Assembly (NCBI RefSeq): GCF_014648395.1
Contig: NZ_BMRA01000002.1
Coordinates: 528,113-592,112 of the forward strand
Direction of reading: 5' to 3'
Length of the DNA stretch: 64,000 nt
From: Micromonospora fulviviridis
Lineage (GTDB): Bacteria; Actinomycetota; Actinomycetes; Mycobacteriales; Micromonosporaceae
Shown here one piece after another: positions 52,250 through 63,925 of the stretch. A model generated the notes under the pieces. That model did not search any database and was not told the origin of the DNA. It saw only the letters and a program-made list of their open reading frames with translations. The translations under genes and the position numbers were made by a program. Positions within the stretch are counted from its first letter, which is position 1. Each line of letters begins with the position of its first letter.

Positions 52250-52996
52250 TCAGACCTCGTAGCTGGCGCCGGCGCGGACCACCTCGAGCGGACCGGCGTA
52301 GGCGCCGGCCGCCGACTCCACGGTGTGCGACTCGCTGCCCCAGGCGGGGACGAGGTGGGTGAGCAGCAGCCGACCCACCCCCGCCTTGGTGGCCGCCTCG
52401 CCGGCCTCCCGGCCGGTCAGGTGCAGGTCCGGCGGGTTCTCCACCCCGTCGAGGTAGCTGGCCTCGCAGAGGAACAGGTCGGCGCCCTGGGCCAGGCGCA
52501 GCAGCGCGTCGCAGGGCGCGGTGTCCGAGGAGTAGCAGAACACCCGGCCGCCGTGCTCCAGCCGCACCCCGTACGTCTCGACCGGGTGGTTCATCTGGTC
52601 GACGGTGACGGTGAACGGGCCGATGGGGAAGGTGCCCGGCTGGAGGCCGTAGAACTGGTAGACGTCCTCGACCGTGCTGTCCTCCTGCCCGTACGCGCTG
52701 GCCAGCCGGTCCGGCGCGCCGGAAGGGGCGTACATCGGCAGGGGCGGGTACGGGCCGTCCGGGGCGTACCGGCGCACCACCACGTAGGTGACCGCGTCGA
52801 GCATGTGGTCGCAGTGCAGGTGGGTGAGGAGGATGGCGTCGGGGGCGTGCAGCCCGACGTAGCGCTGGAGGGTGGACAGCGACCCCGAGCCGAAGTCGAT
52901 CAGGAGCCGGAACCCTTCGGCCTCCAGAAGGTAGGCGGAACAGGGAGACTCAGGCCCGGGAAAGCTGCCGGCGCAGCCGAGAACGGTCAGTCGCAT
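52250..52996 (-). CDS. MBL-fold (RNase Z-like) metal-dependent hydrolase
   Basis: The 248-residue protein opens MRLTVLGCAGSFPGPESPCSAYLLE and has the metal motif LLTHLHCDHMLD, with later ligands in NHPVETYG, YSSDTAPCDALL and LLLTHLVPAW. The length and ELAC/RNase Z-like form fit a phosphodiesterase, but the substrate is unknown. The ATG at 52996 is followed at once by the first strand of the fold. It stands alone. Confidence 0.85.
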   Translation of the reverse strand: MRLTVLGCAGSFPGPESPCSAYLLEAEGFRLLIDFGSGSLSTLQRYVGLHAPDAILLTHLHCDHMLDAVTYVVVRRYAPDGPYPPLPMYAPSGAPDRLASAYGQEDSTVEDVYQFYGLQPGTFPIGPFTVTVDQMNHPVETYGVRLEHGGRVFCYSSDTAPCDALLRLAQGADLFLCEASYLDGVENPPDLHLTGREAGEAATKAGVGRLLLTHLVPAWGSESHTVESAAGAYAGPLEVVRAGASYEV

Positions 52997-53172
52997 CCGG
53001 TCGCCTCGATCTCACGCTCGGTAGTCGACACGCCGGCGGTCGCCCCGCCGATGATCTCTACCGACGCGTTCGCCACGCTGCGCAGCCTACGCGTCGGCCC
53101 GGTCGGGCAAGAATCATCTGCCGGAAGTTGTCATCAACGTGACACCCGCACGCGTCCGGTCCCGGGAAGTAA

Positions 53173-53213
53173 CGGTCGGTTCGGCCAGCGGCGTCCGCGG
53201 ACCGAACCGACCG
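53173..53213 (-). terminator. Terminator after the mec-cysO-cysM unit
   Basis: A perfect 12-bp stem (53173-53184 with 53202-53213) begins 9 nt past the cysM stop on the minus strand. Confidence 0.7.
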
Positions 53214-53221
53214 GCCGGTGG

Positions 53222-55121
<1,900 letters not shown>

Positions 55122-55176
55122 GCCGCCCAGCCTAGCGCCTGGCGGTCCCGGGCGGCGAGGTGGTGACCGTCACGGC

Positions 55177-55680
55177 TCAGTCGATCAGGGCGTTGAGCAG
55201 GGACTCCTGCAGATATCCGAGGTACGCGTAGACCGATAGTTGGAACACCCGGGACGAGGTGGGGTCCTCGGCGACCGCGTCGTCCAGCTCCTCGCCCAGG
55301 TCGGTGCCGTCCTTGATCTCCAACCGGACGCCCATGGCCAGCCGGGCGTCGTTGAGGGCGCGCAGCCACGCCTCGGCCGCCTCCGCGTCCAGCCGCACCT
55401 CGCCGCCGGCCTCGCCGTCGGGCAGCGCGGCGAGGATCGCCCCGGCCTGGTCGATCTTGGCGGTCTTGAGGTCGCCCTCGGTGTAGCGGCGGAACTCCGC
55501 GCTGCCCGCCGCGTCGTCCGGGTAGACCTCGGGGAAGAGCCGGCCGACCACCGGGTCGCCGTGGTCGAAGCCGTCGGTGAGCAGGCCGACCACCTCGGAG
55601 GCGACCTTGCGCAGCACCCGGACCTCGTCCACCGCGAAGGTGGCCACGTAGCGGTCGCCCTGGCGACGGAACATGCTCAT
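55177..55680 (-). CDS. DUF2017-family protein
   Basis: The 167-residue cytoplasmic protein is of the DUF2017 family that follows clpS in actinobacteria; it begins [20 protein letters not shown] and has a conserved [17 protein letters not shown] end. No catalytic motif is seen. Its ATG overlaps the clpS stop (ATGA), so the two are co-translated, and a role with ClpS or the N-degron pathway is plausible but unproven. Confidence 0.85.
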   Translation of the reverse strand: MSMFRRQGDRYVATFAVDEVRVLRKVASEVVGLLTDGFDHGDPVVGRLFPEVYPDDAAGSAEFRRYTEGDLKTAKIDQAGAILAALPDGEAGGEVRLDAEAAEAWLRALNDARLAMGVRLEIKDGTDLGEELDDAVAEDPTSSRVFQLSVYAYLGYLQESLLNALID

Positions 55681-55967
55681 GACCGGTCCACCGTCGCCCA
55701 GAGGCCGTACGCGTGCAGCTGCGACGCGTCGTGCTCCATCCGCTCCCGCGCGCCGCTGGAGACGACCGCCTTGCCCTTGTGGTGCACGTCCAGCATGAGC
55801 TGCTCGGCCTTCTCCCGGCTGTATCCGAAGAGCTTCTGGAAAACCCAGGTCACGTACGTCATGAGGTTGACCGGATCGTCCCAGACGATGGTCACCCAAG
55901 GCCGGTCGGAGACCGGCACCTCTTCGGTGTCCGGCGTCTCGACCGGCGCAACCTGTGGAGCCGCCAT
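55677..55967 (-). CDS. clpS: ATP-dependent Clp protease adaptor ClpS
   Basis: The 96-residue protein has [27 protein letters not shown], whose DDPVN and Met residues form the N-degron pocket, then [13 protein letters not shown], the ClpC/ClpA N-domain face. It delivers N-end-rule substrates to the Clp protease. The ATG at 55967 follows GGGGGGC; another ATG lies 9 nt upstream. Confidence 0.95.
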   Translation of the reverse strand: MAAPQVAPVETPDTEEVPVSDRPWVTIVWDDPVNLMTYVTWVFQKLFGYSREKAEQLMLDVHHKGKAVVSSGARERMEHDASQLHAYGLWATVDRS

Positions 55968-56082
55968 GCCCCCCATCGTGCCACCGGATCCGGGGAACCG
56001 ATGAACCGGAACGGCGCGGCGGTCGGGATCACCCGCCCGGGCCGCGTACGCCGGTCCGGGCGGCCGGGCGGCGGCCCCGACC

Positions 56083-57648
56083 TCAGGCGAGCAGGATGCC
56101 GTGGTCGACAGCATCGGTGAGGACCGCGCCCAGCGAGAGGCGGATCACCTCGAAGCGACGGGACACCTGCCGGGACAGCTCCAGCTCGACCTCGCGCAGC
56201 GCCCGCTGGGCCCAGGAGCGGGCGGCGTTCGGGTCGGCGTTGCCGGGGACCCGCCAGTGCTGCCAGCACCCGCCGTTGAGGGCCACCCCGACGGGCGGGA
56301 GCGCCTCGTCGCGCTCCGCCCCCGGACAGGCGGCCAGCGCGTCGAGCGCACCGGCCCCGGCCAGCCCGGCCACCCCGGCCGTGCTGGTGACCAGGAGCAC
56401 GCGGTCCAGCTCCGGGCCGTCCGGGTGGTCGGCCAGGCCCCAGCGCACGGCGTGCACGATCCGGCGGCGTACCCCCTCGGCGAGCGGCGCGCCGAAGACC
56501 CGGCCGGCCGCGTCGTCGATGATGCCCCGGACCGCCTCGTCGCACTGCGCGGTGGCCAGCAGCGACAGCGCCTCCATCTCGCGGTCGAGCAGCTGCGGCA
56601 GGCCGGCGCAGCCCACCCCGAAGACGATCTCCTGCACCACCCGGAGGTGGATGTCGGCCAGCTCCAGGGCGAGGTGCTGGCGGATCCGCTGGGCGCACGA
56701 GCGGGCCTGGCGGTCGATCCGCTCGGTGAGGTCGGCCGGCTCGACGCCGGCCACCACGGGCACCCGGCCGTGGGCGCCGGGCGGTTCCGGCGGGCGGGAG
56801 CTGGCCCGGCGCAGCCCCTCGTCGGCGGCCCAGCCGACCAGCGCGCGGCGCAGCACCGAGTGCTCGCCCTGGCGGACCGGGAACCAGCGGGCCGGGGCGA
56901 GCGCGGGCACCGCGGCCAGCAGCGCGGCCCGGTGCGCCGCGACGGAGACCTCCACCGGGTCGTACCGGCGGGCGGCGGGGCCGGGCGGGCCGGACCGGCC
57001 GGCCGACGACCCGGACGCCCCCGTGTCCTCCGTCGTCGTGCCGTCCGCCGGGCCCGCCCAGCCGGCCACGCCGGGGGTGACGGCGAAGAACACCTCGACC
57101 CGGGTGCGCGCCACCTCGGCCAGCAGATGCAGCTCGGCCGCGCTGAACGCCTGGTCGGCGGAGATCACGAAGAGCAGGGCCCCGGCCCGGCCCGCCGCGT
57201 CGAGCAGCACCCGGCCGCCGGCCACCCCGAGGGTGCCGGTGTCCGGCGTGTCGAGCACGGCGAAGTGCCGCAGCAGCGGGTCCGGCAGGCTCAGCTCCAC
57301 CCGGCGCGGCGGGCGGGCCAGCGCCGGACCGGCGGCGAGCGGGTCGGCGCCGTAGGAGTGCGGCTGGCGGTAGCCCGGCACGTACGCGGCGCGGGTGGGC
57401 ACCTTGGCGTGGTTGACGAGCAGGTGGCTGCCCGCGGGCACGGCGAGCATCCCGGGATCCAGCCCGAGCAGGCCGGCGAGCAGCTCGCGCCGGCCGGCCC
57501 CGGCCGGGCCGGTGACCACGACACTCAGCGGCTCCTCCGGCCCAGGCTCGGTCACCCCGAGCCGGGTGGGCAGCGGGGCGCAGCGGGGCGGCTCGGCGAG
57601 CCCGTCGGGGTCGGGCACGTCGATCGCGGGGAGCGGACCCGGCTTCAT
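56083..57648 (-). CDS. Dynamin-like P-loop protein with altered Walker A
   Basis: The 521-residue protein has an N-terminal nucleotide-binding-like part and a mostly helical C-terminal half, the layout of small bacterial dynamin-like proteins. The P-loop reads [14 protein letters not shown], with Arg in place of the catalytic Lys and of the next Ser/Thr. The DxxG region reads [23 protein letters not shown] resembles the strand after G3. It may not hydrolyse GTP. A Gly/Ser/Pro linker (about 205-230) splits the halves. It is divergent from the LuxR gene. Confidence 0.6.
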   Translation of the reverse strand: MKPGPLPAIDVPDPDGLAEPPRCAPLPTRLGVTEPGPEEPLSVVVTGPAGAGRRELLAGLLGLDPGMLAVPAGSHLLVNHAKVPTRAAYVPGYRQPHSYGADPLAAGPALARPPRRVELSLPDPLLRHFAVLDTPDTGTLGVAGGRVLLDAAGRAGALLFVISADQAFSAAELHLLAEVARTRVEVFFAVTPGVAGWAGPADGTTTEDTGASGSSAGRSGPPGPAARRYDPVEVSVAAHRAALLAAVPALAPARWFPVRQGEHSVLRRALVGWAADEGLRRASSRPPEPPGAHGRVPVVAGVEPADLTERIDRQARSCAQRIRQHLALELADIHLRVVQEIVFGVGCAGLPQLLDREMEALSLLATAQCDEAVRGIIDDAAGRVFGAPLAEGVRRRIVHAVRWGLADHPDGPELDRVLLVTSTAGVAGLAGAGALDALAACPGAERDEALPPVGVALNGGCWQHWRVPGNADPNAARSWAQRALREVELELSRQVSRRFEVIRLSLGAVLTDAVDHGILLA

Positions 57649-57769
57649 CAGTCGGCCTCCCGGTGAGGCGACCGGGTTGCGGTCCGGTCGCGTGGAATTC
57701 CCTGGTCGCAGGGGATGTCGGAAGAGTACGGCTGTCGCGGATCCGACACCGAACACATCCGATACTCAC

Positions 57770-57789
57770 GAGTAATCACCAGATTACTC
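57770..57789. promoter_or_regulatory. Palindromic operator between divergent genes
   Basis: GAGTAATC-ACCA-GATTACTC has perfect 8-bp arms in an A+T-rich patch between the GTPase-like and LuxR genes. A smaller palindrome ACTC-AC-GAGT (57764-57773) overlaps it. It could bind the LuxR-type regulator or another dimer. Confidence 0.55.
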
Positions 57790-57845
57790 AACTTCGCTCC
57801 GTGACGGTATGCGCGCGGAGGGAACACCGTCGATATGCTGCACCG

Positions 57846-60524
57846 ATGAGTCGCTGGGACTTCGTCGGCCGCACGGATGAGCTCAACCGTCTGTTGTCGG
57901 CGGTCGGCGGTCCGGAGGGACGCGGGCTGCTCTTCAGTGGAAGCGCCGGGGTGGGCAAGAGCCGGCTGCTGCGCGAGGGGGTGGCCGCCCTCCCCACCGA
58001 CCGCTACGCGATCTGGTCCGTCGCGGCCAGCGCCACCACGGCCGCGCTGCCGTTCGGCGGGCTGGTCCAGGTGCTCCCCGCCGCCCAGCCGCAGGGCCTC
58101 TCCCCCGCCGGTGTCCTGCGCTGGGCGGTCGACGTGCTCCAGGAGCAGGCCGCCGGCCGGCCGATCGTGCTGGCGATCGACGACGCACACCTGCTCGACC
58201 CGCCGTCGGCGGCGCTGGTGCACCTCATCGCCCGCTCCGAGAACGCCACGGTGCTCGGCACGCTGCGCAACGGCGAGCAGATCCCGCTGCCGATCCGCGC
58301 CCTGTGGACCGACGACCTGGTCGACCTGGTGGAGCTGGGGCCGCTCGGCCCGAGCGAGACCACCGGACTGCTCGCCGCGATCCTCGGCGGGCCGGTCGAC
58401 GCCGGCTCCTCCGAACGGCTGTTCCGGCTCTCCGCCGGCAACCCGCTGCTGCTGCGCGAGCTGGTGCTGGCCGCCTCCGGCGGCGACGAGCTGAGCCGGA
58501 CGTACGGGATCTGGAAGTGGACCGGCCGGCTGGAGCTGGCGCCCAGCCTCACCGACCTGATCGACACTCGGATCGGCCAGCTCACGCCCGGCGTACGGGC
58601 CGTGGTCGAGCTGGTCGCGTTCGGCGAGCCGCTCGGCCTGCAACTGCTGGAGCAGGCCGTCGACCCGGCCGACGTGGAGGTCGCCGAGGAGCGCGGCCTG
58701 ATCTCCATGGTGCGCGACGACCGGCGGCTGAACGTCCGCCTCGCCCACCCGCTCTACGGCGAGGTGATGCGCCGGCACTGCCCGGTCAGCCGCACCCGCC
58801 GACTCCAGGCCACCCTGGCCGGCCTGCTGGAGCGGGTCGGCAAGCGGCGCCGCGACGACCTGCTGCGGGTCGCCGTGTGGCGGCTCGACTCGGGTACGGC
58901 GCAGGACCCCGCCCTGCTGCTCGACGCGGCGGCCCAGGCCTTCGGCCGGTACGACGTGCCGCTGGCCACCCGGCTGGCCCGGGCGGCGTTGGACGGCGAG
59001 GGCGGCTCGGACGCGGCGGAACTGCTCGCCATCATCCTCATGTTCGGTGACCGGCCGGACGAGGCCCTCGTGGTGCTCGACCAGGTGGCCGGGGCGATCC
59101 AGGACGACCGGCGGCGCGGCCGCTGGCTGACGGCCCGGGGCATGGTCAGCTACTGGGGGCTGAGCCGGGAGTCCACGGTGGAGGAGATCGCTGCGCGGGG
59201 CGCCGAGTTGACCGACCCCGCCGACCAGGCCCGCGTCCGCGCCTTCGAGGCGATCATGCGGCTGCACCGCCTGGACGTCGACACCGCGGTCCGGCAGGCC
59301 CAGGCGGTGCTGGACCGGCCGGCCGCCCCGATGGCGGCGCGCGAGCTGGCCCGGTGCACCCTCGCGCACCTGCAGGCCGCGCAGGGGCAGTACCGGCGCA
59401 GCGCCACGGCGATCGCCCGGGTGGAGGCCGAGGCCGCGTGCTGGCGGGGCGACATGCCCTACCTCCAGCTCGCCATGGAGCTGGCCCGGGGCACCCGCCT
59501 GGCGCTCTCCGGCGACCTGGCCGGCATCGACGCGATCGTCGCCGACGAGTTCGCCGACCTGGCCGGCGCCGGCGACTTCCGGCTCGGCACCGGCTACCTC
59601 GCCATCCTCCAGGCGTACGCGGCGCGGCTGCGCGGGCGCGGCGACGAGGCGCTGAAGACCAGCCTCGGCGCCTGCGCCGTCCTCGCCACCAGCCGCGTCT
59701 ACGCCGGTCTGGCGCACGCCGAGCGCGCCCAGGCAGCGGCGCTGCGGGGCGACGCCACGCACGCGGCGGAGGCGATGGCCGAGGCGGACCGCACCCACGC
59801 GCCCGGGATGGCGGTGCTCTACCCGTGGCTGGAGCAGGCCCGGGGCGCGGTGCACGCGGTGGCCGGCGACCTGCCGGCGGCGGTCAAGCACCACTGCGCG
59901 CTCGCCGACCGCCTGCGCGAGGACGGCCTGGCCGGGCACGAGCTGCTCGTCCTGCTCGACCTGGTCCGGTTCGACCAGGCCGCCGCGGCGGTCGGGCCGA
60001 CCTGCACCGACGGCGGCCGGCGGACCGTGGCACAACGCCTGGCCGAGCTCTCCGAGCAGGTCGACGGGGTGCTGCCGCCGCTGGTCGCCCGGTACGCCCG
60101 CGCCACGCTCGACGGCAGCCCCGACGAGCTGCTCGCCGTGGCCGACGGCTTCGCCGCCCGGGAGCTGACCGTCTACGCCGCCGAGGCGACGGCCATGGCG
60201 TTGCACCGGATGGGCCGCAGCCGCGCCGGTGCCACGGGCCCGGCCCGGGAGCGTCTCGCCGACCTCCTCCGCCGCTGTGATGAGGTGTCCACGCCGGCGC
60301 TGCGGTTGCTCCGCCCGACGCTGACCGAGCGCGAGTGGGAGATCGGCCGGCTCGCCGCCGACGGCGTGACCAGCCGCGCCATCGCCGAGCGGCTCTTCCT
60401 CTCCACCCGCACGGTGGAGAACCACCTCCAGCGGATCTACAGCAAGCTCGGGGTGGCCGGGCGGGCGGAGCTGCGGGCCGCGCTGCGGTCGATGCCGGGC
60501 CACGACGGCACGGACCCGGCCTGA
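57846..60524 (+). CDS. LAL-type LuxR-family regulator (AAA ATPase + LuxR HTH)
   Basis: The 892-residue protein has an N-terminal AAA/STAND module (FVGRTDELNRLL, Walker A GSAGVGKSRLL, Walker B VLAIDDAHLLD), a long helical repeat region, and a C-terminal LuxR HTH (LTEREWEIGRLAADGVTSRAIAERL, then STRTVENHLQRIYSKLG). Such regulators activate transcription after ATP and ligand binding; the inducer is unknown. TATGCT lies exactly 6 nt before the ATG (57834-57839). A palindrome upstream may be its site. Confidence 0.9.
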   Translation: MSRWDFVGRTDELNRLLSAVGGPEGRGLLFSGSAGVGKSRLLREGVAALPTDRYAIWSVAASATTAALPFGGLVQVLPAAQPQGLSPAGVLRWAVDVLQEQAAGRPIVLAIDDAHLLDPPSAALVHLIARSENATVLGTLRNGEQIPLPIRALWTDDLVDLVELGPLGPSETTGLLAAILGGPVDAGSSERLFRLSAGNPLLLRELVLAASGGDELSRTYGIWKWTGRLELAPSLTDLIDTRIGQLTPGVRAVVELVAFGEPLGLQLLEQAVDPADVEVAEERGLISMVRDDRRLNVRLAHPLYGEVMRRHCPVSRTRRLQATLAGLLERVGKRRRDDLLRVAVWRLDSGTAQDPALLLDAAAQAFGRYDVPLATRLARAALDGEGGSDAAELLAIILMFGDRPDEALVVLDQVAGAIQDDRRRGRWLTARGMVSYWGLSRESTVEEIAARGAELTDPADQARVRAFEAIMRLHRLDVDTAVRQAQAVLDRPAAPMAARELARCTLAHLQAAQGQYRRSATAIARVEAEAACWRGDMPYLQLAMELARGTRLALSGDLAGIDAIVADEFADLAGAGDFRLGTGYLAILQAYAARLRGRGDEALKTSLGACAVLATSRVYAGLAHAERAQAAALRGDATHAAEAMAEADRTHAPGMAVLYPWLEQARGAVHAVAGDLPAAVKHHCALADRLREDGLAGHELLVLLDLVRFDQAAAAVGPTCTDGGRRTVAQRLAELSEQVDGVLPPLVARYARATLDGSPDELLAVADGFAARELTVYAAEATAMALHRMGRSRAGATGPARERLADLLRRCDEVSTPALRLLRPTLTEREWEIGRLAADGVTSRAIAERLFLSTRTVENHLQRIYSKLGVAGRAELRAALRSMPGHDGTDPA

Positions 60525-60540
60525 ACTCTAGGCTGAGGCG

Positions 60541-61827
60541 GTGACCACCCTTCGCCCCGCGCTGCTGACCGACCACTACGAGCTGACCATGGTCAGCGCC
60601 GCCCTCCGGGACGGCACGGCCGACCGTCGCTGCGTCTTCGAGGTGTTCAGCCGGCGGCTGCCGGCCGGCCGCCGCTACGGCGTGGTCGCCGGGACCGGCC
60701 GTTTGATCGACCTGATCCGCGACTTCCGGTTCGACTCCGACGAGATCGAGTTCCTGCGCCGCACCGGCGTGGTGGACGACCGGGCCGCCCGGTGGTTGGC
60801 CGACTACCGCTTCACCGGCGACGTCGACGGGTACGCGGAGGGCGAGCTGTTCTTCCCCGGCTCCCCGATCCTCACCGTCTCCGGCACCTTCGCCGAGTGC
60901 GTGGTGCTGGAGACGCTGGCGCTGTCGGTGCTCAACCACGACTGCGCGGTGGCCGCCGCGGCGGCCCGGATGGTCACCGCCGCCCGCGGCCGGGCGCTGA
61001 TCGAGATGGGTTCCCGGCGGGCGCACGAGGGGGCCGCGGTGGCCGCCGCCCGGGCCGCGTACCTGGCCGGGTTCCGGTTCACCTCCAACCTGGCCGCCGG
61101 CCAGCGCTACGGCATCCCCACCGCCGGCACCGCCGCGCACGCGTTCACCCTGCTGCACGACGACGAGCAGGCGGCGTTCGCCTCGCAGGTCGCCACGCTG
61201 GGCAAGGACACCACGCTGCTGGTCGACACCTACGACATCAGCCAGGGCATCCGCAACGCCATCGCCGTGGCCGGGCCGGAGCTGCGCGCGATCCGGATCG
61301 ACTCGGGCGACCTCGCGGTGATCGCCCAGCAGTCCCGCGAGCTGCTCGACTCACTCGGCGCCACCGAAACGAAGATCATCGTCTCGGGCGACCTCGACGA
61401 GTACGCCATCGCCTCGCTCGCCGCCGAGCCGGTCGACATGTACGGCGCGGGCACGGCCGTGGTGACCGGCTCGGGCGCCCCCACCGCCGGCCTGGTCTAC
61501 AAGCTGGTCGAGGTGGACGGGCGCCCGGTGGTCAAGCGCTCGGAGCACAAGGCCACCATCGGCGGCCGGAAGGTGGCCGTCCGCCGGCACAAGCCGACCG
61601 GCACCGCCACCGAGGAGATCATCGTCCCGCAGGGGGTGCCGGACCGGCAGCCCAACGACCGGATGCTCCAGCGCTCGTTCCTCGTCGAGGGCGAGCCGGT
61701 GGCGCTGCCCACCCTCGACGAGTCCCGGGAGCACCTGCGGCAGTGCCTGATCTCCATCCCGTGGGAGGGGCTCAAGCTCTCCGGCGGCGACCCGGCCGTC
61801 CCGGTGACCGTCGTACCCGCGAGTTGA
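60541..61827 (+). CDS. pncB: Nicotinate phosphoribosyltransferase
   Basis: The 428-residue protein has TDHYELTMVSAAL at the start, FTSNLAAGQRYGIPTAGTAAHAF with the catalytic His, and RIDSGDLAVIAQQSRELLDSLGATETKIIVSGDLDEY for the PRPP region. It makes nicotinate mononucleotide for NAD salvage. TAGGCT lies exactly 6 nt before the GTG (60529-60534). pncA follows 13 bp downstream. Confidence 0.95.
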   Translation: MTTLRPALLTDHYELTMVSAALRDGTADRRCVFEVFSRRLPAGRRYGVVAGTGRLIDLIRDFRFDSDEIEFLRRTGVVDDRAARWLADYRFTGDVDGYAEGELFFPGSPILTVSGTFAECVVLETLALSVLNHDCAVAAAAARMVTAARGRALIEMGSRRAHEGAAVAAARAAYLAGFRFTSNLAAGQRYGIPTAGTAAHAFTLLHDDEQAAFASQVATLGKDTTLLVDTYDISQGIRNAIAVAGPELRAIRIDSGDLAVIAQQSRELLDSLGATETKIIVSGDLDEYAIASLAAEPVDMYGAGTAVVTGSGAPTAGLVYKLVEVDGRPVVKRSEHKATIGGRKVAVRRHKPTGTATEEIIVPQGVPDRQPNDRMLQRSFLVEGEPVALPTLDESREHLRQCLISIPWEGLKLSGGDPAVPVTVVPAS

Positions 61828-61840
61828 GAGGAGCGATCCG

Positions 61841-62422
61841 ATGGCCACTGCCTTGATCATCGTGGACGTGCAGAACGACTTCTGCGAGGGCGGCTCGCTG
61901 GCCGTGACCGGCGGCGCGGGCGTCGCCGCCGGCATCTCCCGGCTGCTCGCCGCCGAGCCGCAGCGGTGGGACCACGTGGTCGCGACGAAGGACTACCACA
62001 TCGACCCGGGCGCGCACTTCGGCAACCCGCCGGACTACGTCGACTCCTGGCCCCGGCACTGCGTGGTGGGCACCGCCGGCTCCGAGTTCCACCCGGACCT
62101 GGAGACCGGCCGGGTGGAGGCGATCTTCCACAAGGGCGAGCACGCGGCCGCGTACTCCGGTTTCGAGGGGCACGCGGACGACGGCGAGTGCCTGGCCGAC
62201 TGGCTGCGCCGGCACGACGTCGACCGGGTCGACCTTGTCGGCATCGCCACCGACCACTGCGTGCGGGCCACCGCGCTGGACGCCGCCCGGGAGGGCTTCC
62301 GGACCACTGTGCTGCTGGACCTGACCGCCGCCGTCGCGGCCGACACGCTCGACGTGGCGCTGCGCACCCTCGACGGCGCCGGGGTCACCATGGTCGGCGA
62401 GCCTGTGATCAGGGCCGCTTGA
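61841..62422 (+). CDS. pncA: Nicotinamidase
   Basis: The 193-residue protein shows the nicotinamidase triad and metal site: Asp in IVDVQNDFCEGG, Lys in FHKGEH and Cys in GIATDHCVRATALDA, with metal ligands in KDYHIDPGAHF. It converts nicotinamide to nicotinate, the substrate of the upstream pncB. GAGGAG lies before the ATG. Confidence 0.95.
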   Translation: MATALIIVDVQNDFCEGGSLAVTGGAGVAAGISRLLAAEPQRWDHVVATKDYHIDPGAHFGNPPDYVDSWPRHCVVGTAGSEFHPDLETGRVEAIFHKGEHAAAYSGFEGHADDGECLADWLRRHDVDRVDLVGIATDHCVRATALDAAREGFRTTVLLDLTAAVAADTLDVALRTLDGAGVTMVGEPVIRAA

Positions 62423-62486
62423 GCGGGTAATTGGTTGCGGCTGTCGTACCCCCGGCCGAGGATGGCGGCCGGAGGTACGGACCGTC

Positions 62487-63701
62487 GTGAACTTGAAGCC
62501 TTACCGGGAGGCACTCGCCCTGCCCGGTCTCCGGTCGTTGCTGCTGATCTCGGTGCTGGCACGCATCCCGCTCACCGCGACCGGTGTGACGCTCACCTTC
62601 CACGTCGTGCTCGACCTCGGTCGCGGCTACGGCGCGGCCGGGCTGGTCGGCGCCGCGTCCACCGTCGGCGCCGCGCTCGGCTCCCCGCTGCTCGGCCGGC
62701 TGGTCGACCGGCGCGGGCTGCGCCCGGTGCTGCTGCTCACCACGGTCGCCGAGGGCGTCTTCTGGGCCTGCGCGCCGACCCTGTCGTACCCCGTGCTGCT
62801 GCCCACCGCGTTCCTGGCCGGCCTGCTCGCGCTGCCGGTCTTCTCGGTGGTCCGCCAGTCGGTCGCCGCGCTGGTGCCGGCCGAGCGGCGCCGCCCCGCG
62901 TACGCGCTCGACTCGATGTCGGTGGAGCTCTCGTTCATGGTCGGGCCCGCGCTGGCCGTGGCCATGGCCGCCGCCGTGTCGCCCCGGCTCACCATGTGGG
63001 CGGTCGGCGCCGGGATCGTCGCCTCCGGGATCTGCTTCTGGCTGCTCGACCCGCCCACCCGCGCCGCCGACGAGCCGGCCGGTCCGGCCCGCAAGGTGCC
63101 CCGCCGGGAGTGGGTCACCCCCCGGCTGCTCGCCGTGCTGGCGGTCAGCCTGGCCGCCACCCTGGTGCTCGGCGGCACCGACGTCGCGGTCGTCGCCGTG
63201 CTGCGCGAGGGCGGCGAGGTCGGCTGGACCGGCGCCGTCCTGGCCATGTGGGCGGTCGCCTCGCTGGTGGGCGGCTTCGCGTACGGGGCGGTCACCCGCT
63301 CGCTCTCCCCGCTGGTCCTGGTGGCGGCGCTGAGCCTGACCACCATCCCGGTCGGGCTGGGCGGGGCGCACTGGTGGCTGCTCTGCCTCGCGCTCGTCCC
63401 GGCCGGGGCGCTCTGCGCGCCGTCCATCGCCTCGACCTCGGACGCGGTGAGCCGGCTCGCCCCGGCCGGCGTACGCGGCGAGGCCATGGGCCTGCACGGC
63501 TCGGCCGTCACCGTCGGCATCGCGCTGGGGGCGCCGCTGGCCGGCGCGGTGATCGACGCCTCGGCGCCGGCCTGGGGGTTCGCGGTCACCGGCGCGATCG
63601 GGGTGCTGGTCGCCCTGGCCGTCCTCCCGATCGAACTCCGCCACCGCCGCGAGCCGGCCCCCACCCCGCCCCAGCCCGACCTGGCCCCCGCCACCCCCTG
63701 A
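62487..63701 (+). CDS. MFS transporter
   Basis: The 404-residue protein has twelve membrane helices; GSPLLGRLVDRRGLRPVLLL is the loop 2-3 motif of the major facilitator superfamily, and AMGLHGSAVTVGIALGAPLAGAVID is its repeat in the C half. It resembles sugar-efflux or drug-efflux members; the substrate is unknown. The GTG at 62487 follows GGAGG. It lies 64 bp after pncA, so cotranscription is possible. Confidence 0.82.
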   Translation: MNLKPYREALALPGLRSLLLISVLARIPLTATGVTLTFHVVLDLGRGYGAAGLVGAASTVGAALGSPLLGRLVDRRGLRPVLLLTTVAEGVFWACAPTLSYPVLLPTAFLAGLLALPVFSVVRQSVAALVPAERRRPAYALDSMSVELSFMVGPALAVAMAAAVSPRLTMWAVGAGIVASGICFWLLDPPTRAADEPAGPARKVPRREWVTPRLLAVLAVSLAATLVLGGTDVAVVAVLREGGEVGWTGAVLAMWAVASLVGGFAYGAVTRSLSPLVLVAALSLTTIPVGLGGAHWWLLCLALVPAGALCAPSIASTSDAVSRLAPAGVRGEAMGLHGSAVTVGIALGAPLAGAVIDASAPAWGFAVTGAIGVLVALAVLPIELRHRREPAPTPPQPDLAPATP

Positions 63702-63723
63702 CCCCTCCCCTCCCGCGGAGCGG

Positions 63724-63787
63724 GCGTTGATCAAGAGGTTTGCGTCAGATCCCGCCCCACTCCCGACGCAAACCTCTTGATCAACGC
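63724..63787. repeat. Perfect 23-bp inverted repeat (copy 1), probable terminator
   Basis: Arms 63724-63746 and 63765-63787 match perfectly around GATCAAGAGGTTTGCGTC, with an 18-nt loop. It begins 22 nt past the MFS stop, where it could end transcription. A related copy lies 85 bp downstream. Confidence 0.75.
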
Positions 63788-63871
63788 GCTGGGGGGCCGA
63801 GGGCGGGCCCCAGCTCGGCGAGGTGGGGGTGTCCGCGCATCCCCCTCCCTCACCCCGACCATCAGCGGGTC

Positions 63872-63925
63872 GATCAAGAGGTTTACGTCAGATCCGGGCT
63901 CATTCCTGACGCAAACTTCTTGATC
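63872..63925. repeat. Related inverted repeat (copy 2)
   Basis: Arms 63872-63890 and 63907-63925 share GATCAAGAGGTTTACGTCA / TGACGCAAACTTCTTGATC, one G-T pair and one mismatch in 19. Loop bases AGATCC after the left arm are also shared with copy 1. The remaining 63702-64000 shows no gene. Confidence 0.7.
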
